A stretch of DNA of 64,000 bases from Phymatolithon calcareum. Its lineage: Eukaryota; Rhodophyta; Florideophyceae; Hapalidiales. Under the pieces are notes generated by a model. It saw only the letters and a program-made list of their open reading frames with translations. It was not told the origin of the DNA and did no database searches. Below, in pieces: positions 20,020-31,361 of this stretch. The stretch lies in the NCBI GenBank assembly GCA_977006965.1, contig OZ345373.1, forward strand, positions 1,674,001-1,738,000. Direction: 5' to 3'. The position numbers were made by a program, and so were the translations under genes. Numbering within the stretch: the stretch's first letter is position 1; each line of letters starts with the position of its first letter.

Positions 20020-20811
20020 ATGTCGCTCAATTTCTTCGCGTGGGCACTGCTCGTGAGCTCCCTCGCAACTTCAGTGTTTTCAGCAGCACTTCTGCACCCG
20101 ACAAGTTCAATCCCAATCACTCTTCGCCAAAATTGCCCTCCTTTTTGCATCTGGCCGAAAGTTCGTGGCATTTGTGGGTGTGATCTACCAAGTTCCGCTG
20201 CGGTTGGTACAAAAACGAGTACCGGAGGAAGAATGAGGCCTGGACGTGGAGCAGACCAGGGATCTGGTGTCGACTCTGAAAGTAGCCTAGCCGGCGGCGA
20301 AGGCAAAAACAGTACCCCGGTTATTTTCGAATCTTCCTCGGGCAGCAGAAGCGGGTCTGGTGTCGGCGGTGGTAAAAATGGAAGTACCGTCGCAAGTTCA
20401 AGCAGCAGTAGCGGAGAATCATGCGGAACTCTACTTTGTATGTACCCGACTCGTCAGGTAAATTGCACATGCGTTGATCCTTCAGGTGGTCCTTCTGCTG
20501 CATCAGGTGTGATGCTTGGCACAGGATATGAGCCTGGAAGCGGGAATCCTGGAATAACAGGAAGCGCGGCTGTTGTAGTCGGTGGTGGTGGTGGTGGAGG
20601 TGGCGGAGGGAAGAACGGGGGAGGAGGTGGAGGCGGCGGTGGAGGAGGAGTTATGCCCGGGAAAGTAAGTGGTGATGGGTCAGGGGGTATGTCAGCTGGT
20701 ACTGGGTTTGGTGGGGGTGGAGGCGGTGGAGGCGGTACTTCCGGAGGTGGCGGTGGCGGCGGCGGAGGTGGATACAAAATTTCGAGTGGGAGAACTGTAG
20801 TGAACTCTTAG
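20020..20811 (+). CDS. secreted glycine-rich protein with two CxxP-CxC motifs
   Basis: 263 residues. MSLNFFAWALLVSSLATSVFS is a clear signal peptide, cleaved around residue 21-23. Two cysteine microdomains follow. The first is C39-x3-C43-x2-P-x5-C52-x-C54; the second starts at C135 as C-x4-C-x2-P-x5-C-x-C (CMYPTRQVNCTC). Between them lies a Ser/Gly-rich linker. From ~residue 185 the chain is nearly pure glycine with short KNG and SG breaks, ending in a basic tail. The same motif pair occurs in the genes at 22779 and 31282. Extracellular matrix or wall use is inferred from secretion, poly-Gly and possible disulphides. The minus-strand poly-proline ORF is a shadow. Confidence 0.85.
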   Translation: MSLNFFAWALLVSSLATSVFSAALLHPTSSIPITLRQNCPPFCIWPKVRGICGCDLPSSAAVGTKTSTGGRMRPGRGADQGSGVDSESSLAGGEGKNSTPVIFESSSGSRSGSGVGGGKNGSTVASSSSSSGESCGTLLCMYPTRQVNCTCVDPSGGPSAASGVMLGTGYEPGSGNPGITGSAAVVVGGGGGGGGGGKNGGGGGGGGGGGVMPGKVSGDGSGGMSAGTGFGGGGGGGGGTSGGGGGGGGGGYKISSGRTVVNS

Positions 20812-21019
20812 CATAGAAATCGTTTTTCATTCTTTGTATAGCTGGCGTTTTTTAGAGAGCGATCGAGGTACCCGTAAACACATGCAGTGTTGAGCAAAAA
20901 ACCTCTCAAGTGGATAGAATAGGTTTAAGCGCTAGTGGTGTGATGAACTGCGCTGCCGGTTTTTTGGATCGAAAATAGAAGATTTATCAGAAATCTTTTT
21001 ACAGCGGAAAAATATTTTT

Positions 21020-21345
21020 GAAAAGTCTATTTTTTAAAAGCCCCATGCCCTTACGAATAGACGGGCACGGCTTCCTCAGGCACTGTCCACAGCATATGGA
21101 GTATGTCTTGCCCTATTTGGTCTTCTTCCGGGGGCCCTTAGGACGTGCTCTCATTTTGGGAACTCAATTCCGAAGCTTGGCTTCTTGTTTTCAGCACAGG
21201 CCTTCTTCATTCTGCAAACACTAGATGAGGTTTTTGCTCAAGCGCAGAAGTTCAGCAAGCTCTTTTTCGATTTCCAATCGGTCTCCTTCTTTGGGTTCAT
21301 AGACTGATAAATTGCACTCCAGAAGAGGGAACATGAAATATAAAT
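21020..21345 (-). mobile_element. LINE family B 3'-end fragment
   Basis: Starts TTTTTTAAAAGCCCC and carries GGCTTCCTCAGGCAC, the family B 3' UTR. The minus strand then reads NLSVYEPKEGD and EIEKELAELLRLSKNLI (C-terminus of the family B protein) with a premature stop before NEEGL. Confidence 0.7.
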
Positions 21346-21586
21346 CAGGAACTGTCTGAAGGAGGCTCTTAAACTCAGACGGGGATTAAGATACATTTTT
21401 TTATAAGGGCTTCCGTCAGTATGGTCTACACCACGAGAGGTTCTTGCTTGTTCGAATGATTTGTTCACCTGTGGGTTGATAAACAAAGCTAGTGGACCTT
21501 GATGGCTCAACACATGTGCGAGTATGTGCCAGGAGCCTGAGTGAAAGGAATTATATTCAAAGCGATTTAAAGATCGCTCTTCAGAT

Positions 21587-21811
21587 TCAGTTCGCCAAAT
21601 TTCCCTCAGTATGGTTGCAAGCGGCGGAGTATGGCGAAGAAGAATTTGCAGCAAAAATATGTGCGGTGCGTATTCTCTGGACTCGCCAGGCACAGTTGGG
21701 CTCCCAAGCAATGTAGCAAAAATAGGCATCCTGATTTTCACCAGGGTCCTCTTCACAGACGTACTTCGTTTCGAATTTCCAGGAGCACTGTCTTATATTG
21801 GGTTTTTTCAT
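21587..21811 (-). pseudogene. possible MULE-type zinc-finger fragment
   Basis: A 74-codon minus-strand frame is rich in Cys, Trp and His. It includes KYVCEEDPGE, PNCAWRVQRIR and SAACNHTEG. The order C...CxWRV...H resembles the N-terminal DNA-binding finger of Mutator-like transposases (C-x-W-R-V ... H-x-C). No DDE core or SWIM domain follows. Frames further 3' contain LFINPQVNKSF without a recognised domain. It may be a remnant or chance; the assignment is weak. Confidence 0.25.
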
Positions 21812-22778
21812 TGAATATCAAAATGAATATTTCTGAGAAACAGTCAGGACTTGCAACTATATCAAATACTGTGAAATCGCATGCTCAGACAGTAGTGCCA
21901 GAGTCCTTGGGCATGTTGCTAAATGTTTTGAATAGTACTTGGTCCCAGGCCCGCATCACCTGAGAGTACAAGGCTAACTTGCTACATCACTTCCTTGATC
22001 AAGCGCAAGACCAGAGCCAGCATATATTGATACAAGAGGCTCAGATAGTAACTTGCGAAAAAAAGGAGAATCTGGAAACACTCGGCAACGCTATCAATTA
22101 GCTTTGATTTCGTAAACTAAATTTCTGATCACAGTTAAGCTATGACCGTACATTTATAGCGCAGAAATGCTTGCCTTATTGACTATACACTCCGCTCACT
22201 CACGAGAGGGAGATCATTGGCCGTCGAGATTTGATTATACTCGATGAATCAGCGTTTGGAGAACTGAGATTGAGTCCATAAACTGTTGCTTGCACGCATG
22301 TGCGCATTTTTAGCAGATCTCAATACAGAGATTGAGCACATTGTGTCTTACATCATCAGAAAGAACCCTTGTTGCGGGGAGAGCACTCTCAGTCCCATCC
22401 GAATTTGCGAATGGACTCTTTTCAAACATGGATCGTCTTGGCTAGAGTCTTGTGTCTCTGATTTGTTCACACGACCCCACTGTGTAGATGCACCTACCTG
22501 CAACAACCTTGGAATGAGTAGTCCATTTGAAAACGCAGTCGGCAAGCGGCATTTTTTCAAAAATCCTGTGTACATATTTGACAAAGCAAAACCTCTGCAT
22601 CAAACTTCAATTTTTATCCCCTGGCTGCACCGCCGACATTACCGATCTCAAACACTACCTTAAATATGCATCCTCTTCGAAACAGTGCTCCTAGCAGTGT
22701 CATCACATCTCCTTTTTTGCCACCTTTTTAAGATACCCTCACACTTCTCGCACTCTTTTCTTCCATCGTGCAACGTAC
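21812..22778. other. no gene recognised
   Basis: Contains an ORF of 125 codons on plus (22286-22663) with scattered cysteines but no motif, signal peptide or relative in the window. A T-rich, pyrimidine-rich stretch (22690-22775) leads into the next gene and includes TTTTTAAGATA near 22724, a possible weak TATA element. Confidence 0.4.
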
Positions 22779-23612
22779 ATGATGGACACTCGTTGCTCTT
22801 TTCTCCTCTTGATCTTCGTTCCGGCTTTCGCTCTCGCCATCCCATTATACAATATCAAGCAAGTCGACGTTGCCGTCGGTCAGGGATGCACCTATTTCAA
22901 ATGCGACTGGCCGAAACGCCGCGTCAATTGCAAATGTGTGTCAGATACATCAAAAGAAGCCGTGACTCTAGAAGGTTCTACGGAGAGTGCCGCCCCGGTT
23001 GCAACGCCCGCAGCCAGGCCAGCGTCTCGTAAGTGCAGTGTGTCTAAATGCTACTTACCCAGGAGGATCATAGACTGCAAATGCGTCAAAGCAACACCAC
23101 GAGCTAAAACGACTGTTGCGATAGCCGCGATACCTGGATCATCTAACGAAAGTCAAAATCCATCTTTCGGCGGTACGGGCGGAGGAAGTGGCATGGGCGC
23201 AGGCACTGGTACCGGGTCCCGCAGAGGTTCTAGCAGCAGCTCAAAAAGCCAGTCTGATAGCTACAGCGCAGGCAGTGGATTCGGCGGTGCAGGAGGTGGT
23301 GCCGGAGCCGGGGGAGGTGGCGGTGGCGGCGGTGGGAGCAAGGATGGGCACGGACATGGATCAGGAAGTGGATCATCGCACTCTCACGGAAGAGGAGCTG
23401 GAAAATATGCAAGCGGCGGAGGAACTGCGACTGCTGGAGGTGGCGGCGGAGGCGGAGCGAATCGACACGGTGGTGAAGGCTTTGGATTTGGAAATGGCGC
23501 CGCTGCTGGTTATGGCAATGGATCGCTGGGAGGTAGTGGGCAGGGAGAGGGAAGAGGCGGAGGTAGCGGAGAGGGTAGAGCTACTCCGCGATGGCCGTAT
23601 AATGGAGTTTGA
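22779..23612 (+). CDS. secreted glycine-rich protein with two CxxP-CxC motifs
   Basis: 277 residues from ATG 22779 (a second ATG follows immediately). MMDTRCSFLLLIFVPAFALA is a signal peptide. Motif 1 is C37-x4-C42-x2-P-x5-C51-x-C53 (CDWPKRRVNCKC); motif 2 is C86-x4-C91-x2-P-x5-C100-x-C102 (CYLPRRIIDCKC). Both are preceded by short Ala/Pro/Ser linkers. From ~residue 128 it is Gly/Ser-rich with a poly-Gly run, a GHGHGSGSGSSHSHG histidine-bearing block and a charged Gly tail. An AATAAA (23612-23617) overlaps the stop codon, giving an unusually short 3' end if it is used. Relative of the genes at 20020 and 31282. Confidence 0.85.
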   Translation: MMDTRCSFLLLIFVPAFALAIPLYNIKQVDVAVGQGCTYFKCDWPKRRVNCKCVSDTSKEAVTLEGSTESAAPVATPAARPASRKCSVSKCYLPRRIIDCKCVKATPRAKTTVAIAAIPGSSNESQNPSFGGTGGGSGMGAGTGTGSRRGSSSSSKSQSDSYSAGSGFGGAGGGAGAGGGGGGGGGSKDGHGHGSGSGSSHSHGRGAGKYASGGGTATAGGGGGGGANRHGGEGFGFGNGAAAGYGNGSLGGSGQGEGRGGGSGEGRATPRWPYNGV

Positions 23613-23617
23613 ATAAA
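23612..23617 (+). terminator. AATAAA polyadenylation signal overlapping stop codon
   Basis: TGA at 23610-23612 shares its last A with AATAAA. A second AATAAA-like signal (AGAATAAAAG) follows near 23682. Confidence 0.4.
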
Positions 23618-26600
23618 GTTTCGTAAATCTGAATTGCGGCTTCTGTATTTTTGCAAAGTACTTTAAAGCTTAGGTCGCAAAGAATAAAAGAGAATGCCAA
23701 GCACTGCCTTCACAGTCGCATAATGCATGCCCTAATCTTTAGTTTTCGATAACTTCTGTACTTGCGCACGGCGGTACTATCGTATTGCCACTTATATATT
23801 TGAGCATACTTTTTATATTTTGCATAGATTTGTAAATGTAGTTGATTCTACATTTGTCGATCTTTGCGGACAAAATTATTCGTGGGCAAAAGGAATACAA
23901 CTTCTCCAAGGTTGCAGCTCAATACAAAGCTGGTAGTGTAAAGCGTCGGGAGTACTTCGGAAAGAACTTTCCCTGCTTCATTGCTCGCGTACATTTCGTC
24001 ATACCATGCCGTCGAAGCAATTATGGAAATAAACGCAAAGCATGTAATGAAGGTAGTCGCATTAATAGCGTTCGAATAACCTTACGCTCCAATGCTATTC
24101 ATAACTTCTTTCCCTTATCTGTAAAACAGCTCACGGCACTGAGATGTAGAGCTGTTAAGCTGCTGATGACAAGTAATCATCACAATCATCTCTTTTCAAA
24201 TATAATTTATTCTGGATGTCTGCAGAATGAAGAAGGCCGGAAAGAAGACTAGAAGCTTCAGAAGCTTTATTTAAGAGTTTTATAAAAAGAGACTACATGC
24301 TATTGGCTCGGACAGAAGACTAAAAAAAAGGGATGAGCGACCTGCTTGGGGGTAATGCTTGAGGAAGCCGATTTTTTCTCCGCTTCCTCATGCGAAACGA
24401 TTGAATATTGCCGATTTTAGATACAAAGAAATACGAGTCTGAAAAAACCACTGGAGGTATTCATTTATTAGTGAGATATATGTCTCCTTTCCGGGCACCA
24501 CTCGTTGCACTGACAAGTGGAGGGCATATGGGTAAATGTGTTCTTGATGAGCCACCGGATAATACTTTTTTGTAAGCCCTGTTCAGCTCACCGCCCTTAA
24601 AGCGAGTGGCTGCTGCTTGAGTTCTTCTTCTGCACTCATTTTTTGTCGAACAAGTACTGATTTACAGAGCGCCGGGTTTCCTTCTTTCATATTTGCTCGA
24701 AATTCCTTCTCCTTCTTGCCCGCGTATTTTCCAGCATGTTCTAGAAGAAGAGCTGTGAGAATCTTAACGTCTTCTAAGCTGTCTCTCGCCGTAGACCTTG
24801 AAAACCAGTCCATCAGAATATCCTGCAATGATTGCCATAGAAAATTCTGCACATTTAGACCTTCCTGTAGACAAACTTGAGATGGCTGTGAACAACGAGT
24901 TTGAGGAGACGTTCAAACTTATTAGCCGCGAAAGAAAGAGATCGTGAATTAGCAAAGAAAGAAGCTTCGACGACATTATTAACTCCCTGGGAATGAATAT
25001 TGGAGTCTGTCGAGACTATGCATGGGGACTAGAGCGTGTTTGTAGTATTCAACGTGGACCAGTGCGACGTAGAAGGCCTGGTCATATACAATGCACGCAA
25101 GACTTTTTGCGTGTATTGCAGTAGCAATTATTCGACTGATTTCGTGGATAGTTTACTTTCGTGTTCAATAGGAACGCAAATAGAAATTAGTGTAGCAGAA
25201 ATGGTATAAAAGCTAGCTAGGAGTTCCTCACTGAGAAGGAACTCAAGCATCAAGAACAAGAACGAATAACCACACGTCAAATTCTAGCTCAAGCTAGTGC
25301 GGCAGAAACCGATCGCTGGAGACAGCGCGTACCACTCGTCGTGGACACAGCTACTGATTCATAGACCATTCAGGCACTACAATCGTGGAACCTATTATCC
25401 TCTTTTGATCCTACCTTAGGGCTGTGAATCAAAGGACGACAATTGCTGACTTCATCAAGTCATCTCGCCAAGGGAAAGCTTGACTTTGATTGATATCAGG
25501 CTGATGCACGAATAAGTCATCTCGCTCATTTGAGAAAGCTTGGCAACTTCGGTATCAAGAGGTCAATGATACAAAGGGTTGAATGACTATAATCTCCTGA
25601 TTATCCAACCCTGACCTGACTGTCCAATTCGAGGACAATTTAATAGTGCGAAGTGACAGAGTCAGAATGTTTCGCAAAGATTAAAGGGCATCGTTAAGAC
25701 TTCTTCATTGCAATGTTCTGTATATATATGGTCCTTTACCCGCTTGCGCGAATTCTCAGTTCTATAGAAAGAAATGTGGTCATCCTGAGAACCGTCCATT
25801 GCATGGACACCAAATAAGTCCCGAAACATCCACGTTATATCCCGCCAAGACGTTCCGTATTCCTTCTGCGTTAATAATCAACACATAAATGAGCAGAACA
25901 CACAATCATTTCACATTGATGCATGCAGTGTATGTTTCCAAAATTAAATCAAGTGGTTCTAAATTTCAAGCTTTCTCAGAATTTATCAGTATACACTAAG
26001 AAGTCTTACAAAGGGCGGATGCTGTATTTCGAAACCTTGGTGCGGTCTACAGTATCACTACGAAAATATCTTTCTCTTTTTGAATGAAAACTACCTCTCC
26101 TGCATTCCATCTGGCTGACATAGGGACTCGTAAGTTATCTAAAACAGTCGTCTTATCTTCATGCCACCCATCAAAGACAAGAGAATAGCCGTTTTACGAC
26201 AACACTGAAGACGCAGGCTTTCATTTTGAGATACGTTTTTGTAACTTGAGCTATGCAACTGTACAGATACATGGCTAATCTTTTGCGCGCACACACTTTG
26301 ACCATCATTCATGCTGCCGATGACTGAATACAAAGTACTATTTTCCTGCAACCATCCTTTGCGTCACGTAAATCTGGAGAACTGTAGTTTGATGTCAGGC
26401 AATTCATATATATGCAGAAATCTATCGATGCCTGACCCCTACTCATGACAAAGTCTGGACTCTGCCTGATAAGTCTAGAATTGTGACATCTACTCCCCAT
26501 GACTTCAAAATATCCAGTGCGCGAGCCGGCTAACAGGTTTCATTGTCACTCTATGCGAGGAGATACGATATAAATATCTGTCCGCTTCCGTGTAGTGTGT

Positions 26601-26734
26601 GCTTACATATCTGGATGTGGATTGGGACGTACTGTATTCACTTCGACTATGATGGTCAGCAAGTCTCTATTTTAACATTCGAAACTGGAATTCTCAAGAA
26701 TTGTCCTCAGGAAGACTGACCTTAGAGTAACTCT
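23618..26734. other. 3.1 kb without a clear gene
   Basis: AT-rich. A minus ORF of 89 codons (24583-24852) encodes a basic helical segment (KYAGKKEKEFRANMKEG) but starts at GTG and has no known relative. A 50-codon plus frame near 25220-25371 (KELKHQEQERITTRQILAQA) looks like a helical protein fragment and continues after its stop as QALQSWNLLSSFDPTLGL. That is the pattern of a decayed gene or gag-like ORF. No domain was identified. Confidence 0.4.
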
Positions 26735-27870
26735 TTTGTCCCTCACTGAGGGGAAATTGTACATTTTTCAACTCCAGAGTTCACCGACAGCAGAGTAGTT
26801 CCCGTGCACTACTGCCACATTAGATCGCCTAACGTTAACATTTTTTCCGTCATTATTATTTCTAATAGTCTATGCTTCGCCTGCATTGTTTCATCCTCTG
26901 TCTGTACGTTGAGCTGTGGTTGTGTGAAATCGCCATGCTCTCCTCAGCGACCACACCGAAGGGCTCTATATAAGCGCGAGGGGTTCCATGGGGGAAATGT
27001 CCGAAGTACCATTTCACTGTGCTTTCGCGATTTGAGTAGCACGATGGGTGTGCCGCTTTCATGCTTTTCTTAGACGATGCGTCCGTGTCTTGGGCGTCAC
27101 CTTCCCTCGTTCGGCGCGATCGGTCTGGCCGCGGAGCAGATCGCGATGTTTCATGTTTACAAGATCCCTTTCCGCGAAGCGAAGGTCTTCGACTTTGATT
27201 TCGTAGTTTTTCTTTTTCTTAAGCTTCTCATTCACTAGTCTGGCATGTTCATCCATTTGCGCCTTTCTGATTTCTGGGGCGTGATTTTGCAGAGCGATCT
27301 TATTTGCTATTGGATGCGAAGTTCAAATCGTCCTACGTTGAAGGAGTAGAACAAACCTTCTTCCAAGTTGAGTTGCTCTGCAATGAATTTCGTCCACGGA
27401 GTAAGGTTGCGAGGTGGACTCCGACCTGCATCGCACAAGGGTCTTGTAGATTGATATGTTCTTCGTTTTATGTAGCCCCCTGGGCTTCATTCCAATGTCT
27501 CGCAGACCCAAGAAAATTCATTTTCACTTTCGAGATTCGCTTGTTCGGTGACGCGCGTGTGGTTGACGGTTGGTAATCCAAGAGACTTGTTTCATGGAGT
27601 TTAGCTTCTACTAGCCGAAACTTTCTCTTGAATAGCCCGGGTTAGATTCGTCATTCGCTTTTTCCCTTCGCGCTTCACGTCGTGCCATTTTCCTTGCCGA
27701 GCGCGACGCTGTTCCAGGAGCCATTACAGTCAGTCAGAATTTGTAGCCTGCCGTTAGACGTCGTCACAAACAGAATTGCGGGGTATTTTGAAATATGCCG
27801 AGGTGCCTTGTCCATCTTCTTACCAAATGTGTCCATGAACATGTTATAGAGACACGGGCTTTGCGGGGAG
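26735..27870 (-). pseudogene. LINE family D, RT to C-terminus, decayed
   Basis: From 5' (27870) to 3' on the minus strand: the RT box GSPQSPCLYNMFMDTF, a catalytic box degraded to LFVTT where FADD is expected, then RNLTPWTKFIAEQLNLEEG. Next comes KNYEIKVEDLRFAERDLV (matching KNYEGKDEDLAQAQRDI of 6090-6602) and TVKWYFGHFPHGTPRAYI. Multiple frameshifts and stops. The 5' end is truncated inside the RT domain. This copy and 5880-6601 define family D. Confidence 0.75.
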
Positions 27871-27934
27871 CCCTCTTGCCCGTCTATTCATACGACTATA
27901 GGGCGATTATCAAAATGAATAATTTGTGTTTGAG

Positions 27935-28345
27935 AAGTTTATTTTGGAAATCCCCACAGTCATACGAATACACTGGCAAGTTTTCCTCAGGCGCACACAC
28001 TATATGACAGCTCTTCTCTTATGTTTGGTCTTTTGTCGGAACCAATGGCTTGTAACCGCCTTTTTGAGAGCACATAATAAACGTTTCCGAAGTTTCGCCT
28101 CAGGAGAGGATTTCTTCATTCTGCATACTCTCGATGAAGTTTTTTCTGAAGAGCAAAAGTCATCTAACGCCTTCTCGGTTACCGCTCTGTTTTCTTCTCT
28201 GAGTACATAGACTGGAAAGTTGCACTCCGGTGTCTCCATGTGCTGTCTAACATTGCTTCGAAATCTATAGAACATCAGTATTTTAGTCTCTTGCATTAAA
28301 TCTTCCAAAGGTGTACGCCATTTGCCTCTGAATTCCAAACAACTG
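27935..28345 (-). mobile_element. LINE family B 3'-end fragment
   Basis: Begins with TTTATTTTGGAAATCCCCACAG and the CATACGAATACACTGGCAAG block of the family B 3' UTR. The minus strand then reads VRQHMETPECN and TEKALDDF, degenerate forms of the family B C-terminus. It lies head-to-tail with the family D copy. Confidence 0.65.
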
Positions 28346-30082
28346 TGAACGCGTTTTCAAGGTCTACAATAATAATATTAGTTTCTCTCTACGTTCTTCG
28401 GCTTTCGTGCTCAGGCTTACTTTCAATCTACGTTTCCTTTCAGTCTGATACCCAAACTTGAATGTGCTGTGGAAATGGACTGAGTAGCAGTGCTCTGTTT
28501 TTTCAAAAAACAAGAATGATGAATTCAGAAACTGCAACATTTCTACTATAAGAAAACGACAAGGACACGAAAGTAGAATCCCTCTTGCATGTCAAGCTGT
28601 CCAGCACCGAGGGACTTATTGAATCTGCGTGACAAAAGCACATCCCAGAGTACAGTACACCTAGATAATCGTGTACTAGGAAGCACCAGAAGGAGATATA
28701 TATAGTATTGTGCACCTGCAAAGAACCCCAGTCAAGAGGGGGCTTCAGCTGTGACATCAGCTCGCTTTTTCGTTGATTTCGAAGAAGCTTTTTGCATGAA
28801 CGGATTTCGAATGATTCTATACTTGGATATTGCGTGCGGATCCGTGGTAGAGACGAACTTTATGTAAGAATGCAGCACAATTTCAGTGGAACTTACAAGT
28901 TGTTCACTCAGCACTGGGGCACTCCTGTATCCAAGAGATGTTCGACAGGGAAGTAGTAATTCACCCTGCAGATTTCGGCTGCATGAATCAGTAGTGTAAT
29001 TGCATCTCCTGTTCTCGTAGCATGAGCCATAGTTAAAGCTGCATGTTTCAATACCAATAATTGGGGTTTTTAAAACGCATGTTGCTTATGTGGTTTTACA
29101 AATGACATCCTTGCTGCTTTCGAAAAAGAGAGATTTCACAGAAAATATATACACATGGTCTCTTTTCAGAAATGGCACACGAGATGGAGGGTCAAAACTT
29201 TCGCTCCATCCAGGGAACACACTGTGAGATCCTCAGGTGTCAAAAGCTGATCTCAAGTGGTGGAAGAAAAATTTCGTCACCCGGGTGACGAGTACACTGA
29301 CGTTGAGAAATCTAGGATTTTTACCAATGTCAGAGTGACGGTAAGCATTTCGAATAGCGATCTACCAGACATCATCACTCTGAAGACAGTAGTCTGTTTC
29401 ATATCAGAATGGAAGCCTGATTGGAAATGATTAATCAGGTTTTCCGGACATTCAAAAATGATAAACACGAATGCAGGCTGCAGCAGACATAAACATGCTG
29501 CAAGACTTGAAATTCGAAAATTCTGGAGCTGCTGAGGACCGCAAGCTAGGGCGAGATTCGGAACGATCGCAGCTTACTCCAGCGTACAGGTTTTTTCAAC
29601 CAGGGATGAGACATTAGAAGTGCACGCGGATTGTACTGAGTTGAGCAGAGCCACAACCTAGAAAAGAGGAGCAGCTCAAGCGAATCGCCCTTGCAATCTA
29701 ATGCGAAGTTCTGACGGTCTTTTTAGCGTCTACATTGAAAAAAGTACTTCGGGAATAACATTGTGCTCATGATACATCTCAGCATCATACTCGAGGAGAC
29801 TCAAAGATGTTGATTACTTTTAAGATTCTTGTTAATGTCGAGCTACTTCCTGTAAGGTAGGCTCCGAAGGCAGGAGCTGCATCAATATGAAGCCACTAAC
29901 GCGCTCTTATAGTCCCAAAGCAAATAACGAGAAACATCGAGCCGCCATAGAAAGCGTGGTATCACCAGGGCATCCCATGAACTTTATAATCGTGTCAGCT
30001 GAAAGCTACTCAGCTGATATAGGTCTTGTTAAGAGCACTTGATATTCAAAGAAAATGAGGCACCACGAATCATTAATTATCT
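28346..30082. other. 1.7 kb without a gene
   Basis: No ORF above ~85 codons and no similarity to other parts of the window that I could see. Confidence 0.5.
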
Positions 30083-31282
30083 CTAAACAACGAATCCGCC
30101 TCCACCACCACCGCCGCCGCCGCCAGAGCCGCCGCCACCACCACCACCGCCACCGCCACTGGGAGCAGATCCTGAACCAGATCCGCTACCCGAACCAGAC
30201 CCGGAACCAGACCCAGATCCAGATGCACCAGAACCTCCATATCCCCCATATCCTGCGACAGACGAAGCACCACCACCTCCTCCTCCACCGCCGCCGCCCC
30301 CGCCACCACCACCGCCTCCACCGCCACCCTCTGTACCAGAGCCTGATCCGCTACCGGATCCAGACCCGGACCCCGATCCGCTTCCTGCACCAGAACCAGC
30401 GAAGCCTGTAAACAATGGGACATAGGCTGCACCAGTCGCGGTATTTACGCACTTACAATCAATCGGCTTAGACGGGTATGGACAATTCAGAGTAGAACAT
30501 CCGGCTGCGCCGCCTCCACCGCCTCCGCCTCCGCCGCCACCTCCTCCACCACCGCCTCCACCACCGCCGTCAACACCGTTACCTGAGCCGGAGCCGGAGC
30601 CCGAGCCTGAACCTGAGCCAGATCCACTGCCAGAGCCGGACCCGGTAGTAGACCCATCAGCCCCAACTCCTCCCCCGCCGCCGCCACCACCGCCATTTCC
30701 TCCTCCGCCGCCACCACCGCCGCCGCCTTCTGTGCCGCTTCCAGATCCCGACCCTGACCCGCTTCCAGAACCCGAACCTGAACCGCTTCCAGCTGCGCCC
30801 GCGCCATCACTTACACTACCACCTCCACCACCACCGCCTTTACCTCCACCACCGCCTCCACCACCTCCTTCTTTTCCGTCACCACCTAAGCCTGAGCCCG
30901 AACCAGATCCTTCTCCAGCCCCTGAACCTGAGCCTGCGCCTCCTAATGATCCGACAGAGTCATTGCTGTCACCACCTCCGCCTCCACCGCCGTTTCCACC
31001 ACCGCCGCCGCCTCCGCCGCCTGGACCACGGCCATTACCAGAGCCAGATCCAGATCCGGTGCCCTTTCCAGATCCGTAGCCCAAAGAGTGGCCTCCAAAC
31101 GAGGGAGTATCGCCGCAGATGCAGTCTTTCGGACGATATGGGAAGATACAAGTTGGGCAACTAGGATTGTAAAAGCGTGACTTAACTTCGATTGATTCTG
31201 AATTGCGAATGATGGGAGCCGACAATGTGGCGGAGACAAAAGCGGTAAGTATTATCGCTCGCAGGCCGATTGAGGCCGCCAT
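30083..31282 (-). CDS. secreted poly-glycine protein with two CxxP-CxC motifs
   Basis: 399 residues from ATG 31282. MAASIGLRAIILTAFVSATLSAP is a signal peptide. Motif 1 is C42-x2-C45-x2-P-x5-C54-x-C56 (CIFPYRPKDCIC). Motif 2 lies near residues 263-280 as C-x4-C-x2-P-x5-C-x-C (CPYPSKPIDCKC). Around them alternate long (Gly)n blocks and (Gly-Ser)n runs, roughly four cycles. This is the largest and most glycine-rich of the three motif-bearing genes. Here the motifs are far apart, one N-terminal and one central. A TATA-like box is ~80 bp upstream. Plus-strand proline-rich ORFs over this interval are shadows. Repeat length may vary between individuals. Confidence 0.85.
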   Translation of the reverse strand: MAASIGLRAIILTAFVSATLSAPIIRNSESIEVKSRFYNPSCPTCIFPYRPKDCICGDTPSFGGHSLGYGSGKGTGSGSGSGNGRGPGGGGGGGGGNGGGGGGGDSNDSVGSLGGAGSGSGAGEGSGSGSGLGGDGKEGGGGGGGGGKGGGGGGGSVSDGAGAAGSGSGSGSGSGSGSGSGSGTEGGGGGGGGGGNGGGGGGGGGVGADGSTTGSGSGSGSGSGSGSGSGSGSGNGVDGGGGGGGGGGGGGGGGGGGGAAGCSTLNCPYPSKPIDCKCVNTATGAAYVPLFTGFAGSGAGSGSGSGSGSGSGSGSGTEGGGGGGGGGGGGGGGGGGGGASSVAGYGGYGGSGASGSGSGSGSGSGSGSGSGSAPSGGGGGGGGGGSGGGGGGGGGGFVV

Positions 31283-31361
31283 GGGATTTTGTCGCTGTCT
31301 TCACTTTGTTATCTTTGGGTGGTTCTTTTCTAGCACGAAAAAGAGTAAGAGATACCGCTCT

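Noticed and set aside
20454-20777. Minus-strand poly-proline ORF
   Set aside because: Complement of the poly-Gly tail of gene 20020; low complexity only.
30055-31164. Plus-strand Pro/His-rich ORFs and other minus-strand frames over the poly-Gly gene
   Set aside because: They are reading-frame shadows of (GGN)n and (GGT-TCT)n codons. Only the 399-residue frame has a signal peptide and a structured cysteine motif.
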